From: Lysobacterales bacterium
Lineage (GTDB): Bacteria > Pseudomonadota > Gammaproteobacteria > Xanthomonadales > SZUA-36
Assembly: GCA_014238945.1 (NCBI GenBank)
Contig: JABAAB010000033.1
Span: 1-52,180 of the forward strand
DNA length: 52,180 nucleotides
Reading direction: 5' to 3'
The notes beneath the pieces are model-generated. The model had not been told where the DNA came from, ran no database searches, and saw nothing but the letters and a program-made list of their open reading frames with translations. Both the position numbers and the translations under genes were made by a program. Positions 38,584-46,642 of this stretch are shown here, one piece after another. How positions within the stretch are numbered: position 1 is the stretch's first letter; every line of letters begins with the position of its first letter.

Positions 38584-39234
38584 CTATGGCGCAGAGAGAG
38601 ATAAGTCTCCCTCTACCTGAAGCAGTTCCAGGTCCTCCACCAGGCGCATGATATCAGCCACGGATGTGGCGTTATAGACACCCCGTATGTACCCGGCACG
38701 ATCTACCAGGTAGGCCTTCTCGGTGTGGGACATGGAACCGGATTTTACGTTTCGATCCAGAACTGCAAAGAATGTCTCCCTGGCCAGGGCTTCGATTTGT
38801 TCTTCATCACCGGTCAGAAGTTGCCAGCGCTGCTGCGAGATTTTGTGTGTCTCGGCGTATTCGGACAATTTTGTCGGGGTATCGATCAGCGGTGTGATGC
38901 TGAATGAAAGCAATTGCGCACTGTGGCCGTCGATCGCATCCTGTACACGGCGCAGGTTGAACATCGTCATCGGGCAGATCCCGGGACAGGTGGCGAAGAA
39001 GAAATTGATGATGCGGATCTTGCCGCTGACAGATTCCGACATTACGGCATCTCCGGCCTGGTTCAACAGTTCAAAATCATCCATCCGATGCGTGGGTAGC
39101 TGCCCGGAGGCTTCAATCCAGACCGGGCCAAGTGTTGTGTCCGAATAATACGGCAGTGAAAACTTGTCGGCACATAAGGTGCTGCTTGCAGCCAACAAGA
39201 GGGCGCAAACCAGGTAGCGTTCAAGGAGATTCAT
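38584..39234 (-). CDS. SCO1/SenC family copper-binding protein
   Basis: A 216-residue thioredoxin-fold protein with a signal peptide (LVCALLLAASSTLC). The copper/redox motif CPGIC is at C83 and C87 (ATCPGICPMTMFNL), and the third ligand is the His in SMSHTEKAYLVDRAG. SCO proteins deliver Cu to the CuA site of cytochrome oxidase or act as periplasmic thiol-redox proteins. I start at ATG 39234, since the longer frame adds an unrelated 98-residue head antisense to nothing conserved. The start overlaps the MORN gene by 14 bases, so the pair is translationally coupled. No cytochrome oxidase genes are nearby. Confidence 0.92.
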   Translation of the reverse strand: MNLLERYLVCALLLAASSTLCADKFSLPYYSDTTLGPVWIEASGQLPTHRMDDFELLNQAGDAVMSESVSGKIRIINFFFATCPGICPMTMFNLRRVQDAIDGHSAQLLSFSITPLIDTPTKLSEYAETHKISQQRWQLLTGDEEQIEALARETFFAVLDRNVKSGSMSHTEKAYLVDRAGYIRGVYNATSVADIMRLVEDLELLQVEGDLSLSAP

Positions 39235-39730
39235 TAAACAGGGTTTCCGCTGCAATATTGCTGGTAAAGCACGGTTTGGAACCGAGTACTCCATAACGAC
39301 GGCCATCGATATAGGCATAGGCAAAGGCAGGTAATCCGTCTTCATGCCAGCTCTCCTGCAAACCGTGTTCACGGCCACCGGAATATTGCTGGCGATAGCG
39401 CAGCTGACCCGATGGATACCATTCCATTGTCTCCCCTTCCAGCAAGTCTTGCCGGTAATTGCGCAGGGCCTGCAGTATGCCATCCGGCCACCAACTCCGG
39501 GCCGTGCCTTCGCGCAGACCATTGGCATAGTTCTGCAGTGATTTCATCGTCCCATCGGTGTAGTAGATGGCGATGGGGCCGGTATAGGCCGTACCGTTTT
39601 GAAACACACGGCCCTTGACGCGACGGATGTCTTGATCTTTCAGACCCGGCAAATCACCTGCCTGCGTGTCTGCAGGCAGGGTCATTGCCATCTGGAGGGT
39701 GGCGAAAACGACGATGGTCAGGATTCTCAC
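39221..39730 (-). CDS. Exported MORN-repeat (YwqK-like) protein
   Basis: A 169-residue protein with a signal peptide (VVFATLQMAMTLPADTQA) and about four MORN_2-type repeats of 22-24 residues (YYTDGTMKSLQNYANGLREG, WWPDGILQALRNYRQDLLEG, WYPSGQLRYRQQYSGGREHG, SWHEDGLPAFAYAYIDGRR). Such YwqK-like proteins are often labelled antitoxin, with little evidence. The gene overlaps the YHYH gene by four bases and the SCO gene by 14, making a tight three-gene unit. A periplasmic adaptor role is plausible but inferred. Confidence 0.85.
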   Translation of the reverse strand: MRILTIVVFATLQMAMTLPADTQAGDLPGLKDQDIRRVKGRVFQNGTAYTGPIAIYYTDGTMKSLQNYANGLREGTARSWWPDGILQALRNYRQDLLEGETMEWYPSGQLRYRQQYSGGREHGLQESWHEDGLPAFAYAYIDGRRYGVLGSKPCFTSNIAAETLFNESP

Positions 39731-41130
39731 TGGCTGACACTACCCGGTGTGCCACGGAAACATCCGAGGATATAGGGGACAACCTGGGTAATGTGGTAGT
39801 GGTAAATTCCCTCCGGGTACTCCCCGGTGGCGTGGGTCTCGCCATTACATTCATCCAGGGCGAGCGCGCTGTCGTCGTTGTTACGTGGTCCGTAAATGGG
39901 GAACCCATCCAGCGCGAAACCCAGAAAGGTACTGTTATCGGCAATGGTCAGGTACAACGGTTCAAAGTGGTAGTGATACTGGCCGAAGTTTTGTGGGTGA
40001 CCATTTTTTGAGTCGAAGCTCTGGATTTCGTCATCCAGTGGCAGCCACTCATTGGTGACCCGGTTGATCCCGGCATACTGGTTGTAAAAGGGCACACCGT
40101 TGACGGCGATACCGATCGCGCCCAGGGAAGTATCCGAGGGGCTGGCGGCAATGGATGGCTGGCTGGGAATTCGAAAGGTCAGGTCCTGATCCGCGATCCG
40201 GTTCGGATTGACCACCATGCCCTGGTGGGGCGCCTCGTAAAGTTCATGGCCTTCTCCCCAGTAGGGGCTGGTGTGATTGGGTAACCCATCTGTCTGGATG
40301 ATGATGGTACCGTCATCGATGGACACGCTGACATTACCGGTGAATTGTTCGGTGGCCGAAACGGTTTCTCCACTACCGGCATCAATGACAACAAAGGGCA
40401 GGTCGTCGAGACGGATGGCGACTGCCTGCAGGACTCCGGCAGTGCTGTAGCCGGCATAGAATCGCTCGCTGTCCGGCTGGATGATCGGTAGTTCCGGTTC
40501 ACTGGCCTGTTCCAGTGTCAACACGGCATCACCATCGATCAATAGCACACTGCCGACCAATTCATTGCTGACGCTGTTGCGGACCTCGGCAAACCCTCCG
40601 GCGCCGGTATCTTGAATACTAACCAGTTGGCTTAGCTGGCTGTCGCCCTCGATCAGGGTCAGCAGCCAGTTGCCACTGAGTTCACTGACCAGGTCGGTCC
40701 AGGCAAAAATGTGCTTATTGATGGCAATGGTTTCGTCCTCCCATTCCAGCACCGCGTTGCGGTAGTCATTGAAAGTGATGGTCAGGGGTCCCTGTGCGGA
40801 TTCGACGTTCAGCGGAGTCGCGTAGTCGCAGCCGATACACTGGCCGTCACTGTTGTGGTAAACGGTGCCGTTGAATTCACCCAGCGATCCGGATTCTTCA
40901 CTGGCGACGAAGTAGCCCTGTGAGGTCAGCCATTCAGGTTCACCGTCGTCTGCATAGTGAAAACTGATGATGAACATGATGTCCTCCTGGCGCTCGATAA
41001 TATAGCCGCGACCCGAAGCATCCGGATCCCACCACAGACCACTGGCAGGGTAACCACTATCGGCTTGAGCCGTGCTGGTTAGCAGGCCGATGGTCAGCAA
41101 AAGAGTGATGAATTTGAGTATTCTGTTCAT
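39727..41130 (-). CDS. Exported YHYH-domain protein
   Basis: A 467-residue exported protein (signal peptide to about residue 23, TSTAQA). The N-terminal part (SGYPASGLWWDPDASGRGY onward, ~150 residues) is a beta-rich domain typical of secreted proteins in this window, including paired Cys (CIGC). The C-terminal ~170 residues hold the YHYH domain: GAIGIAVNGVPFYNQYAG, FGQYHYHFEPL, GFALDGFPIYGPRN and GIYHYHITQVVPYILGCF. Two YHYH tetrads supply His residues suited to metal binding. The family's function is unknown. It overlaps the MORN gene (ATGA) and lies 48 bases after the Spy-like gene. Confidence 0.88.
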   Translation of the reverse strand: MNRILKFITLLLTIGLLTSTAQADSGYPASGLWWDPDASGRGYIIERQEDIMFIISFHYADDGEPEWLTSQGYFVASEESGSLGEFNGTVYHNSDGQCIGCDYATPLNVESAQGPLTITFNDYRNAVLEWEDETIAINKHIFAWTDLVSELSGNWLLTLIEGDSQLSQLVSIQDTGAGGFAEVRNSVSNELVGSVLLIDGDAVLTLEQASEPELPIIQPDSERFYAGYSTAGVLQAVAIRLDDLPFVVIDAGSGETVSATEQFTGNVSVSIDDGTIIIQTDGLPNHTSPYWGEGHELYEAPHQGMVVNPNRIADQDLTFRIPSQPSIAASPSDTSLGAIGIAVNGVPFYNQYAGINRVTNEWLPLDDEIQSFDSKNGHPQNFGQYHYHFEPLYLTIADNSTFLGFALDGFPIYGPRNNDDSALALDECNGETHATGEYPEGIYHYHITQVVPYILGCFRGTPGSVSQ

Positions 41131-41178
41131 GATTTAATTGCCCAAGTGGTAATTGATTTGCGTGTTGAATCGACGGGC

Positions 41179-41652
41179 TCAACTGCAGTTATGCGGACCG
41201 GGGCGCATACCTTCACCACCGTTCAGATCCTGATCACTGTTGTGGCCTTCACTGCCTTCCTGACCTTCAGCACGGGTCTTGCCGTGACCGGCGAATTTTC
41301 CCCGGCTGCCACCCCTGGGGTGGCGCTGACCACGTTCTTCACGTAGCTCTTCAAAGCGTGCATATTGCTCGTTGCTGAGAATCTCAGCGATCTGTGTATC
41401 GGTCTGTTCACGTATGGCGCAGTGCTCATCACGTTCTGCAGATTGCAGGGAGGTATGCTGTTCATGTGCGTTGCTGAAGATTTTGGACAGCCGGGCAGAC
41501 TGATCTTCATCGAGTTGCAATGCTTCCGTGAGTCGTTCGACCGGGTCATGTCCGGCTCCGCGGGCAGGTCCTTTCTGGCCGTTGGATTTGGCCACGACAA
41601 CGCTACTGGCCAGCGTGATAAGTAATAGTCCGATAAAAATTTGCCTGGACAT
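41179..41652 (-). CDS. Spy/CpxP-like periplasmic protein with His-rich tail
   Basis: A 157-residue exported protein (signal peptide, cleavage near SVVVA/K). The middle is helical and resembles LTXXQ proteins (LTEALQLDEDQSARLSKIF and EILSNEQYARFEELREERGQ). Spy and CpxP are periplasmic chaperones or stress sensors. The tail from about 110 is low-complexity with Gly, Arg and several His, ending HNCS; with the Cys in EHCAIRE this may bind metal. It is divergent from a BaeSR-like system across 160 bases, mirroring the cpxP-cpxRA and spy-baeSR relations in enterobacteria, and is probably its target gene. Confidence 0.82.
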   Translation of the reverse strand: MSRQIFIGLLLITLASSVVVAKSNGQKGPARGAGHDPVERLTEALQLDEDQSARLSKIFSNAHEQHTSLQSAERDEHCAIREQTDTQIAEILSNEQYARFEELREERGQRHPRGGSRGKFAGHGKTRAEGQEGSEGHNSDQDLNGGEGMRPGPHNCS

Positions 41653-41812
41653 GGTTTGCTCCTGTGTAGAACCTGATCTGCAGGTTGGTTGTTGACAGGG
41701 TGCATACTGGACTGCGACTTGGGAGTAAATGTGGAGAAAATAAGGAGAATGTGATTAACGGTTGTTACCAAAGGGGCCAATGGGGCAGGATAGCTGCCAG
41801 AAGAGACCCATT

Positions 41813-43252
41813 ATGAAACTGCGTCTGATACATAAATTGCTGATTGCATTGTTCGCCAGCACGGCCGGTGTGCTGATGGCGATGCTGTGGCTGGCTCAGG
41901 TCAATATAGGCCGCGGTTTCGAGGACTTCCTGATGCAACAGGAGCGTACCAGTCTGCCCCCGATATCGGCGGCGCTGTCAGACTGGTACCGCCAAAGTGG
42001 CAGTTGGGAAGACATGCGTTCCAATCCGCGCCAGTTCCAACGTATCCTGCAGCCGGTTTTATCAGCTGGTGAACCACAGCCCGCCCGCCCGGGAGGAAGG
42101 GCCCCGCGTCCGGCGGACGGGCCACCGGGCAGACCCGGTCAGAGACCACCGGGCCGCGGGGACAACAACGCACTACATCGCAGGATATTCCTGCTGGATA
42201 ACCAAATGACAGCGGTAATCGGTCGCTATCCCAATGGAATTGAACAATCGGATCTCACCTCGGTGGAAGTTGATTCGGATACGGTAGGCTGGTTGGGTAT
42301 CGCCCCGTTGCGCGGCTTGCAGGCACCCGAAGAGCATGCATTTTCCGACCTGATGAAACGCAGTCTGTTGACCGGTGGTGCACTGGGTCTGGTCATCGCT
42401 GCCCTGTTGGCGTGGCTGCTTGCACGACATATCTCAAAACCGTTGGTTGCCGCCGCTGCCGGGGTGAGGAAACTGGCTGCCGGCAACTACCACGATCAAG
42501 TAAAAATTTCAGGTGACGACGAAACTGCCCGACTCGGACAGGACATCAACCGACTAGCCATGGCACTTTCAGACCACGAAGTGGCCCGTCAACGCTGGAT
42601 TGCCGACATTGCCCATGAACTCCGTACACCGCTGGCCATCATGCGTGGTGAAATCGAGGCCATGAGCGACGGGGTACGGGAGATGAGTTCCGGCAACCTG
42701 GCCTCGGTGCAACAGGAGGTAGGTCATTTATCGGCACTGGTGGATGACCTTCAGAACCTGGCCATGAGTGACACCGGTGCGCTGTCCTTCAAAATGAGAC
42801 GCTTCGAGTTCACCGCATTGGTCAGTGCGGTTGCCGACGCTGCCCGTTCCCGTGCCGTTGCCAAAGGACTGGAACTGAAACTGGATGAAGACCCGGAACC
42901 GGCATGGATAGAAGGGGACGAACAACGGCTGCGTCAATTGCTACACAACCTGCTGGAAAATGCCGTGCGCTATACCGACACGCCGGGCCAGATAGAGATC
43001 TCATTCAAACAGGTGGGGAAAGATTTCACGCTGACCATCAGCGACAGCGCACCGGGTGTATCGGATACCGAGCTAGATCAGCTGTTCGACCGTTTTTACC
43101 GGGTTGAAGCAAGCCGTAACCGAAAGACCGGTGGCAGTGGCCTTGGCCTGGCCATTTGCCGAAATATCGTTGAAGCACATGGCGGCAGTATTGTCGCCGA
43201 GGCGGGATCACTGGGTGGTATCAGCATGACCGTCAGGCTGAAACTGGTCTGA
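41813..43252 (+). CDS. BaeS-like sensor histidine kinase
   Basis: A 479-residue inner-membrane kinase. TM1 (9-28), a periplasmic sensor of ~155 residues, TM2 (186-204), HAMP (205-257), and the phospho-acceptor H268 in IADIAHELRTPL. The ATPase domain has N-box LLHNLLENAVRYTD, the G1-type box DSAPGVSD, and GGSGLGLAICRNIVEAHGG. The sensor carries a Pro/Arg/Gly-rich segment at 88-118 unlike its surroundings. ATG 41813 is chosen because it starts the membrane anchor with an upstream AGAAGAG; a frame from 41762 adds a non-conserved head. Its stop overlaps the regulator start (TGATG). Confidence 0.92.
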   Translation: MKLRLIHKLLIALFASTAGVLMAMLWLAQVNIGRGFEDFLMQQERTSLPPISAALSDWYRQSGSWEDMRSNPRQFQRILQPVLSAGEPQPARPGGRAPRPADGPPGRPGQRPPGRGDNNALHRRIFLLDNQMTAVIGRYPNGIEQSDLTSVEVDSDTVGWLGIAPLRGLQAPEEHAFSDLMKRSLLTGGALGLVIAALLAWLLARHISKPLVAAAAGVRKLAAGNYHDQVKISGDDETARLGQDINRLAMALSDHEVARQRWIADIAHELRTPLAIMRGEIEAMSDGVREMSSGNLASVQQEVGHLSALVDDLQNLAMSDTGALSFKMRRFEFTALVSAVADAARSRAVAKGLELKLDEDPEPAWIEGDEQRLRQLLHNLLENAVRYTDTPGQIEISFKQVGKDFTLTISDSAPGVSDTELDQLFDRFYRVEASRNRKTGGSGLGLAICRNIVEAHGGSIVAEAGSLGGISMTVRLKLV

Positions 43253-43932
43253 TGAGCAGCGCAGCGAAGATCCTGATCGTAGAAGACGAGGCAAAACTGG
43301 CTGCGGTGCTGCGTGATTACCTCGAGCAATCAGCGTCCTATACCACCCACTGGGTGGATCGGGGTGACACGGCCATGGACGCGTTTATCCATGAACAACC
43401 CGATCTGGTTCTGCTGGACTTGATGTTACCGGGTCTGGACGGTCTGGAAGTCTGCAAGGCCATCAGGGCAGTGAGTGATACACCGGTCATCGTGATTACG
43501 GCAAGGGTCGAGGAAATCGACCGTTTACTGGGTTTGGAGTTGGGAGCGGATGACTATATCTGCAAACCATTCAGCCCGCGTGAGGTGGTGGCCCGGGTCA
43601 AGGCCGTGCTGCGTCGTGCCAACACGGCGCCGGATTCTCGTGTACCCGGCGGTCTGCTGGTCGATGAGGAGAAGCACGCTGCAAATTACAAGGGCACGGG
43701 ATTAAAATTGACCCCGGTTGAATTTTCCCTGCTGGCCCACCTGGCAAAACACCCCGGTCAGATTTTTTCACGCAACCAGCTGATGAACATCATCTACCCG
43801 GATTACCGTATCGTCAGCGACCGAACGGTTGATACCCACGTAAAAAACCTGCGTCAAAGACTGGCGGACGTAGCCCCTGGTGAGCAGATCATAGAATCGG
43901 TGTACGGCATGGGCTACCGACTGGCAGATTGA
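43252..43932 (+). CDS. BaeR-like OmpR-family response regulator
   Basis: A 226-residue regulator. Receiver domain with the acidic pair at EDE (11-13), phospho-acceptor D56 (LVLLDLMLPGLDG) and the conserved Lys in DDYICKPFSPRE. The C-terminal winged-helix DNA-binding domain of the OmpR type (LTPVEFSLLAHLAKHPGQIFSR ... VDTHVKNLRQRLAD ... ESVYGMGYRL). It is co-translated with the kinase and probably controls the divergent Spy-like gene and perhaps the YHYH-MORN-SCO genes behind it. I chose a BaeR-like over a CpxR-like label from the DTPVIVITARVEEIDRLLGLE segment. Confidence 0.92.
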   Translation: MSSAAKILIVEDEAKLAAVLRDYLEQSASYTTHWVDRGDTAMDAFIHEQPDLVLLDLMLPGLDGLEVCKAIRAVSDTPVIVITARVEEIDRLLGLELGADDYICKPFSPREVVARVKAVLRRANTAPDSRVPGGLLVDEEKHAANYKGTGLKLTPVEFSLLAHLAKHPGQIFSRNQLMNIIYPDYRIVSDRTVDTHVKNLRQRLADVAPGEQIIESVYGMGYRLAD

Positions 43933-43972
43933 ACCCGGTGATACCGGTTCAATGCTTGTTATACGGTGCGAT

Positions 43973-44497
43973 TCACAGGCAGCTTGTGGTGGGCTCAATA
44001 CCCCCCGTTTCCGATCGTACCCTGCCGGTATTGGATATCATCAACTTGCCGGCATAGCGGGCACCTCGCCGGTCACAGAAAACCAGGCTGATGTTACTCC
44101 CCGGTGCGGATCCGTTGGGGTAAAAGCGCAGGTAGTTGCGTGATCGCGAACCCGTGATGTCCAGGTTTTCCACCCCAACAGCCGTTTTAAGCAGCGGCTC
44201 CACCGCCTGTCTGCGGTGATCCCCGTTCATATCGGCAAACACGATCCAGCCATCCCGCCAGGCAGCGGAGCCAGAACAATCTGTTGCAACCAGGGCAGGG
44301 CAGACCACGGTCTGAACATTGTGCGTGATTGCCCGGCTGCGGGCCAGGTGGAGGTCTGTCTGCAGCGTGTCCATGGCGGTCTTCAGACGCAGGTTCCAGC
44401 CATAGTTCTGAAATGCCGGCACACCTGCCGCCATCAGGATGGCCGCAATGGCCATGGCAATGGTGAGTTCGAGTACTGAAAAGCCATTTTTTTGCAT
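43973..44497 (-). CDS. GspH/FimT-type pseudopilin
   Basis: A 174-residue minor pilin. It starts MQKNGFSVLELTIAMAIAAILMAAG: prepilin peptidase site G/F, Glu5 of the mature protein, then the N-terminal helix. The C-terminal half has the GspH/FimT beta domain (WIVFADMNGDHRR, LRFYPNGSAPG, ISLVFCDRRG), with Cys pairs. ATG 44497 is chosen because a frame from 44524 puts nine odd residues before the leader. Such proteins are minor pilins of type IV pili or type II secretion. No other pilus gene is in the window, so it is an orphan here. Confidence 0.88.
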   Translation of the reverse strand: MQKNGFSVLELTIAMAIAAILMAAGVPAFQNYGWNLRLKTAMDTLQTDLHLARSRAITHNVQTVVCPALVATDCSGSAAWRDGWIVFADMNGDHRRQAVEPLLKTAVGVENLDITGSRSRNYLRFYPNGSAPGSNISLVFCDRRGARYAGKLMISNTGRVRSETGGIEPTTSCL

Positions 44498-44634
44498 GCA
44501 TTCACTGTGACAGTGCAGGCCCAATTGCGGAATGGCAAATTGCCCCGGCTATCTGTCATCCAACCACAACGCAATAGGTCATCCGGGGCTTGACTCACCC
44601 GTTATTCAAGGCTTGTTGGTAAGTAAATTTATGC

Positions 44635-45828
44635 TCAGGCGGGCTGAGACAGCGCTTTTTCTATTCGTCCAATACATGTCCTGAGATTTTCAAGACTGGT
44701 GGCAAAGGACAAACGCAGATGACCCGGTGCGCCAAAGGCGGTCCCGGGAACCATGGCCACACCGGCGTGTTCCAGCATCCAGGCAGCCAGTTCCACATCG
44801 TCACGAATACCCGGCAGTCGCTCTATCACGGTTCTGAACGATGGAAAGACATAAAAGGCACCCTCGCAGCCGGGACATTCAACCCCGTCGATGCCATTCA
44901 ATGCCTCCACGAGATATTCATAGCGCTGCTGATAGGCAGCGCACATCTGTCTGACGCACTTCTGTGACCCCTCCAATGCCGCAGCCGCGGCAGCCTGGGA
45001 GATGGAGCTGGCACCGGAAGTGCTTTGCATCTGGATCTTGCGCATCGCGGTGACGACTTCGGCCGGGCCGGCGGCATAACCAATACGCCAGCCGGTCATG
45101 GCAAAGGCCTTGGATACACCATTGATAATGATTGTACGTGCGCTCAGTTCCGGACAAACATTGAGCAGTGTCCGGTAAGGTGCCTCGCCCCAGTAGATGT
45201 GCTCGTAGATGTCATCACAGGCCACCATGACCTTGGGGTGCTCAATCAAGACTTCCGCCAGTGCACGGTATTCGCTCTCGGTGTAGACCTTGCCGGTGGG
45301 GTTGGATGGCGAGTTGAGTATCAATAAACGGGACAGGTCGGTCAGCGATGCCTCGAGTTGTTTGGGGGTGATCTTGAAATTCGCCTCTGCAGTTGCATTC
45401 AGTATCACCGGCAGCCCCTCGGCCAGCTTGATCATGTCCGGGTAAGAAACCCAGTAGGGTGCCGGCAGGATGACCTCGTCACCCAGGTTGAGGAGGGAGA
45501 CCATCAGGTTGTACAGGCTTTGCTTGGCTCCATTGGATACGATGACCTGGTCAGGGCCGAATTCCAGTTGGTTTTCACTGCCGAGTTTCTTGATGATGGC
45601 ATTTTTGAGACGCACGGTGCCGTCTACAGGCGTATAGCGGGTTTCCCCGGCCTCCATGGCTTCAATGGCCGCGCGCCGGATGTGGTCGGGTGTATCAAAA
45701 TCAGGTTCGCCAACGCCCAGCGAGATGATGTCATGACCCCGGGCGAGCAGTTCTGCCGCCCTGGCGCTGACCGTCATGGTGGCAGACGGCTTGATCTGCA
45801 TGACGCGGTTGGACGTCTTGAATGACAC
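44635..45828 (-). CDS. Class I/II PLP aminotransferase (AspB-type)
   Basis: A 397-residue aminotransferase of the Ib aspartate/aromatic group (AspB/AspC-like). Family marks: MQIKPSATMTVSARAAEL, DIISLGVGEPDFDTPDH, LILNSPSNPTGKVY, a PLP-site Asp/Tyr in VACDDIYEHIY, and the PLP lysine in NGVSKAFAMTGWRIGY; the C-terminal Arg lies in HLRLSFATS. It exchanges an amino group between aspartate or a similar amino acid and 2-oxoglutarate. I prefer the GTG at 45826-45828, preceded by GAGGG, because this gives the family-standard length; a frame to 45900 adds 24 unrelated residues. Confidence in the class is high, in the substrate moderate. Confidence 0.9.
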   Translation of the reverse strand: MSFKTSNRVMQIKPSATMTVSARAAELLARGHDIISLGVGEPDFDTPDHIRRAAIEAMEAGETRYTPVDGTVRLKNAIIKKLGSENQLEFGPDQVIVSNGAKQSLYNLMVSLLNLGDEVILPAPYWVSYPDMIKLAEGLPVILNATAEANFKITPKQLEASLTDLSRLLILNSPSNPTGKVYTESEYRALAEVLIEHPKVMVACDDIYEHIYWGEAPYRTLLNVCPELSARTIIINGVSKAFAMTGWRIGYAAGPAEVVTAMRKIQMQSTSGASSISQAAAAAALEGSQKCVRQMCAAYQQRYEYLVEALNGIDGVECPGCEGAFYVFPSFRTVIERLPGIRDDVELAAWMLEHAGVAMVPGTAFGAPGHLRLSFATSLENLRTCIGRIEKALSQPA

Positions 45829-45948
45829 GAAGGGAGCCCTCTGGTTGCAAACTGACCAAAGTGTCAAAGCGACCGGGTTTCTGTGATCCGGTCCGGACAC
45901 TCACCTGCTGTCAACATAATAACAATTTTCTACGGCGTCGCAATACTT

Positions 45949-46044
45949 CGTCGTTCCCGAACAAAAAAATACGTCATCCCAGAACAAAAAAATACGTCAT
46001 TCCCGCGAAGGCGGGAATCTCCTGACGCTGAGGTAAGCTGAAAC
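45949..46044. repeat. Module A repeat preceded by two tandem 23-base half-copies
   Basis: A full module A (45995-46020) with the extension TCCTGACGCTGAGGTAAGCTGAAAC is preceded by two tandem 23-base units (45949-45971 and 45972-45994). Each starts with a CGTCRTTCCC-like arm and ends with GAACAAAAAAATA. The gap 45829-46069 holds no gene besides this. Confidence 0.8.
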
Positions 46045-46069
46045 GCGATTGTTTAGTAAACAGCGCGAC

Positions 46070-46531
46070 TTATTTCGCCAGCGGTATCTCCGCAGCCAGT
46101 TGCATCTGTATCGCTGCATCCAGCTTGTTTTCTATCTGGATAATGCGCATGGCCTTGGTGGTTGGCATGAAACCATCAATCTTTTTGGCGAAGTTCTGCT
46201 TGATCACCAGGTCCTGCATCTTGATGGAGAAGTAGTCGGTGGTCAGTTCGCTGGCCTTCTGGTCGGTCATGCCTTCGTAGTTGCCGGCGAAATCCTTGAT
46301 CAGGTGCATCAGGCGGTCACCGTTGGCCACCATGGCAGCACGGTACTCGTTCCATGCAGGCCAGAACTGTGCGCTTTCATCCGAGGTGAAATGGACATTG
46401 CCCATGATCAGGACCTTGCGGTCGGTCTGGGCTGACTGGCGTACCAGCGCGATCTGGTCGTCGATCAGCGATTGGGCCGGTGCACTGGTTGAGATGGACA
46501 ATAGCAGTAATAAAACAGATAGAAATTTCAT
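46070..46531 (-). CDS. Small exported protein of unknown function
   Basis: A 153-residue protein with a signal peptide (LSVLLLLLSISTSAPA, cleavage near AQS). The mature part is mostly amphipathic helix, with FWPAWNEYRAAMVANGDRLMHLI, SELTTDYFSIKMQDLVIKQN and MRIIQIENKLDAAIQMQLAA, and no Cys. The pattern resembles small periplasmic helical proteins, but I recognise no family motif. It is divergent from uvrB. A module A block follows its stop region. Confidence 0.75.
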   Translation of the reverse strand: MKFLSVLLLLLSISTSAPAQSLIDDQIALVRQSAQTDRKVLIMGNVHFTSDESAQFWPAWNEYRAAMVANGDRLMHLIKDFAGNYEGMTDQKASELTTDYFSIKMQDLVIKQNFAKKIDGFMPTTKAMRIIQIENKLDAAIQMQLAAEIPLAK

Positions 46532-46580
46532 GGTCTCTCCAAGTAGATTATGTGAGGGGACTATATGATCAAAGGGGCGT

Positions 46581-46615
46581 TATAATAACAAGTTTGGCCG
46601 CTCACGTAGAGCGGC
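46581..46615 (+). promoter_or_regulatory. TATAAT box and leader hairpin before uvrB
   Basis: TATAAT occurs at 46581-46586 but I find no good -35 partner. A perfect 7-bp stem, GCCGCTC/GAGCGGC (46597-46603 and 46609-46615), ends one base before the possible GTG start at 46616 and would occlude it. Confidence 0.35.
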
Positions 46616-46642
46616 GTGTGCATGTGCCACGGGAAACTTTTT

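Noticed and set aside
39221-39730. Toxin-antitoxin system, because YwqK/MORN proteins are often labelled antitoxin
   Set aside because: The protein has a signal peptide and sits in an exported YHYH-SCO unit with no toxin gene beside it.
46532-46642. LexA (SOS) box upstream of uvrB
   Set aside because: No CTGT-N8-ACAG pattern was found in the gap.
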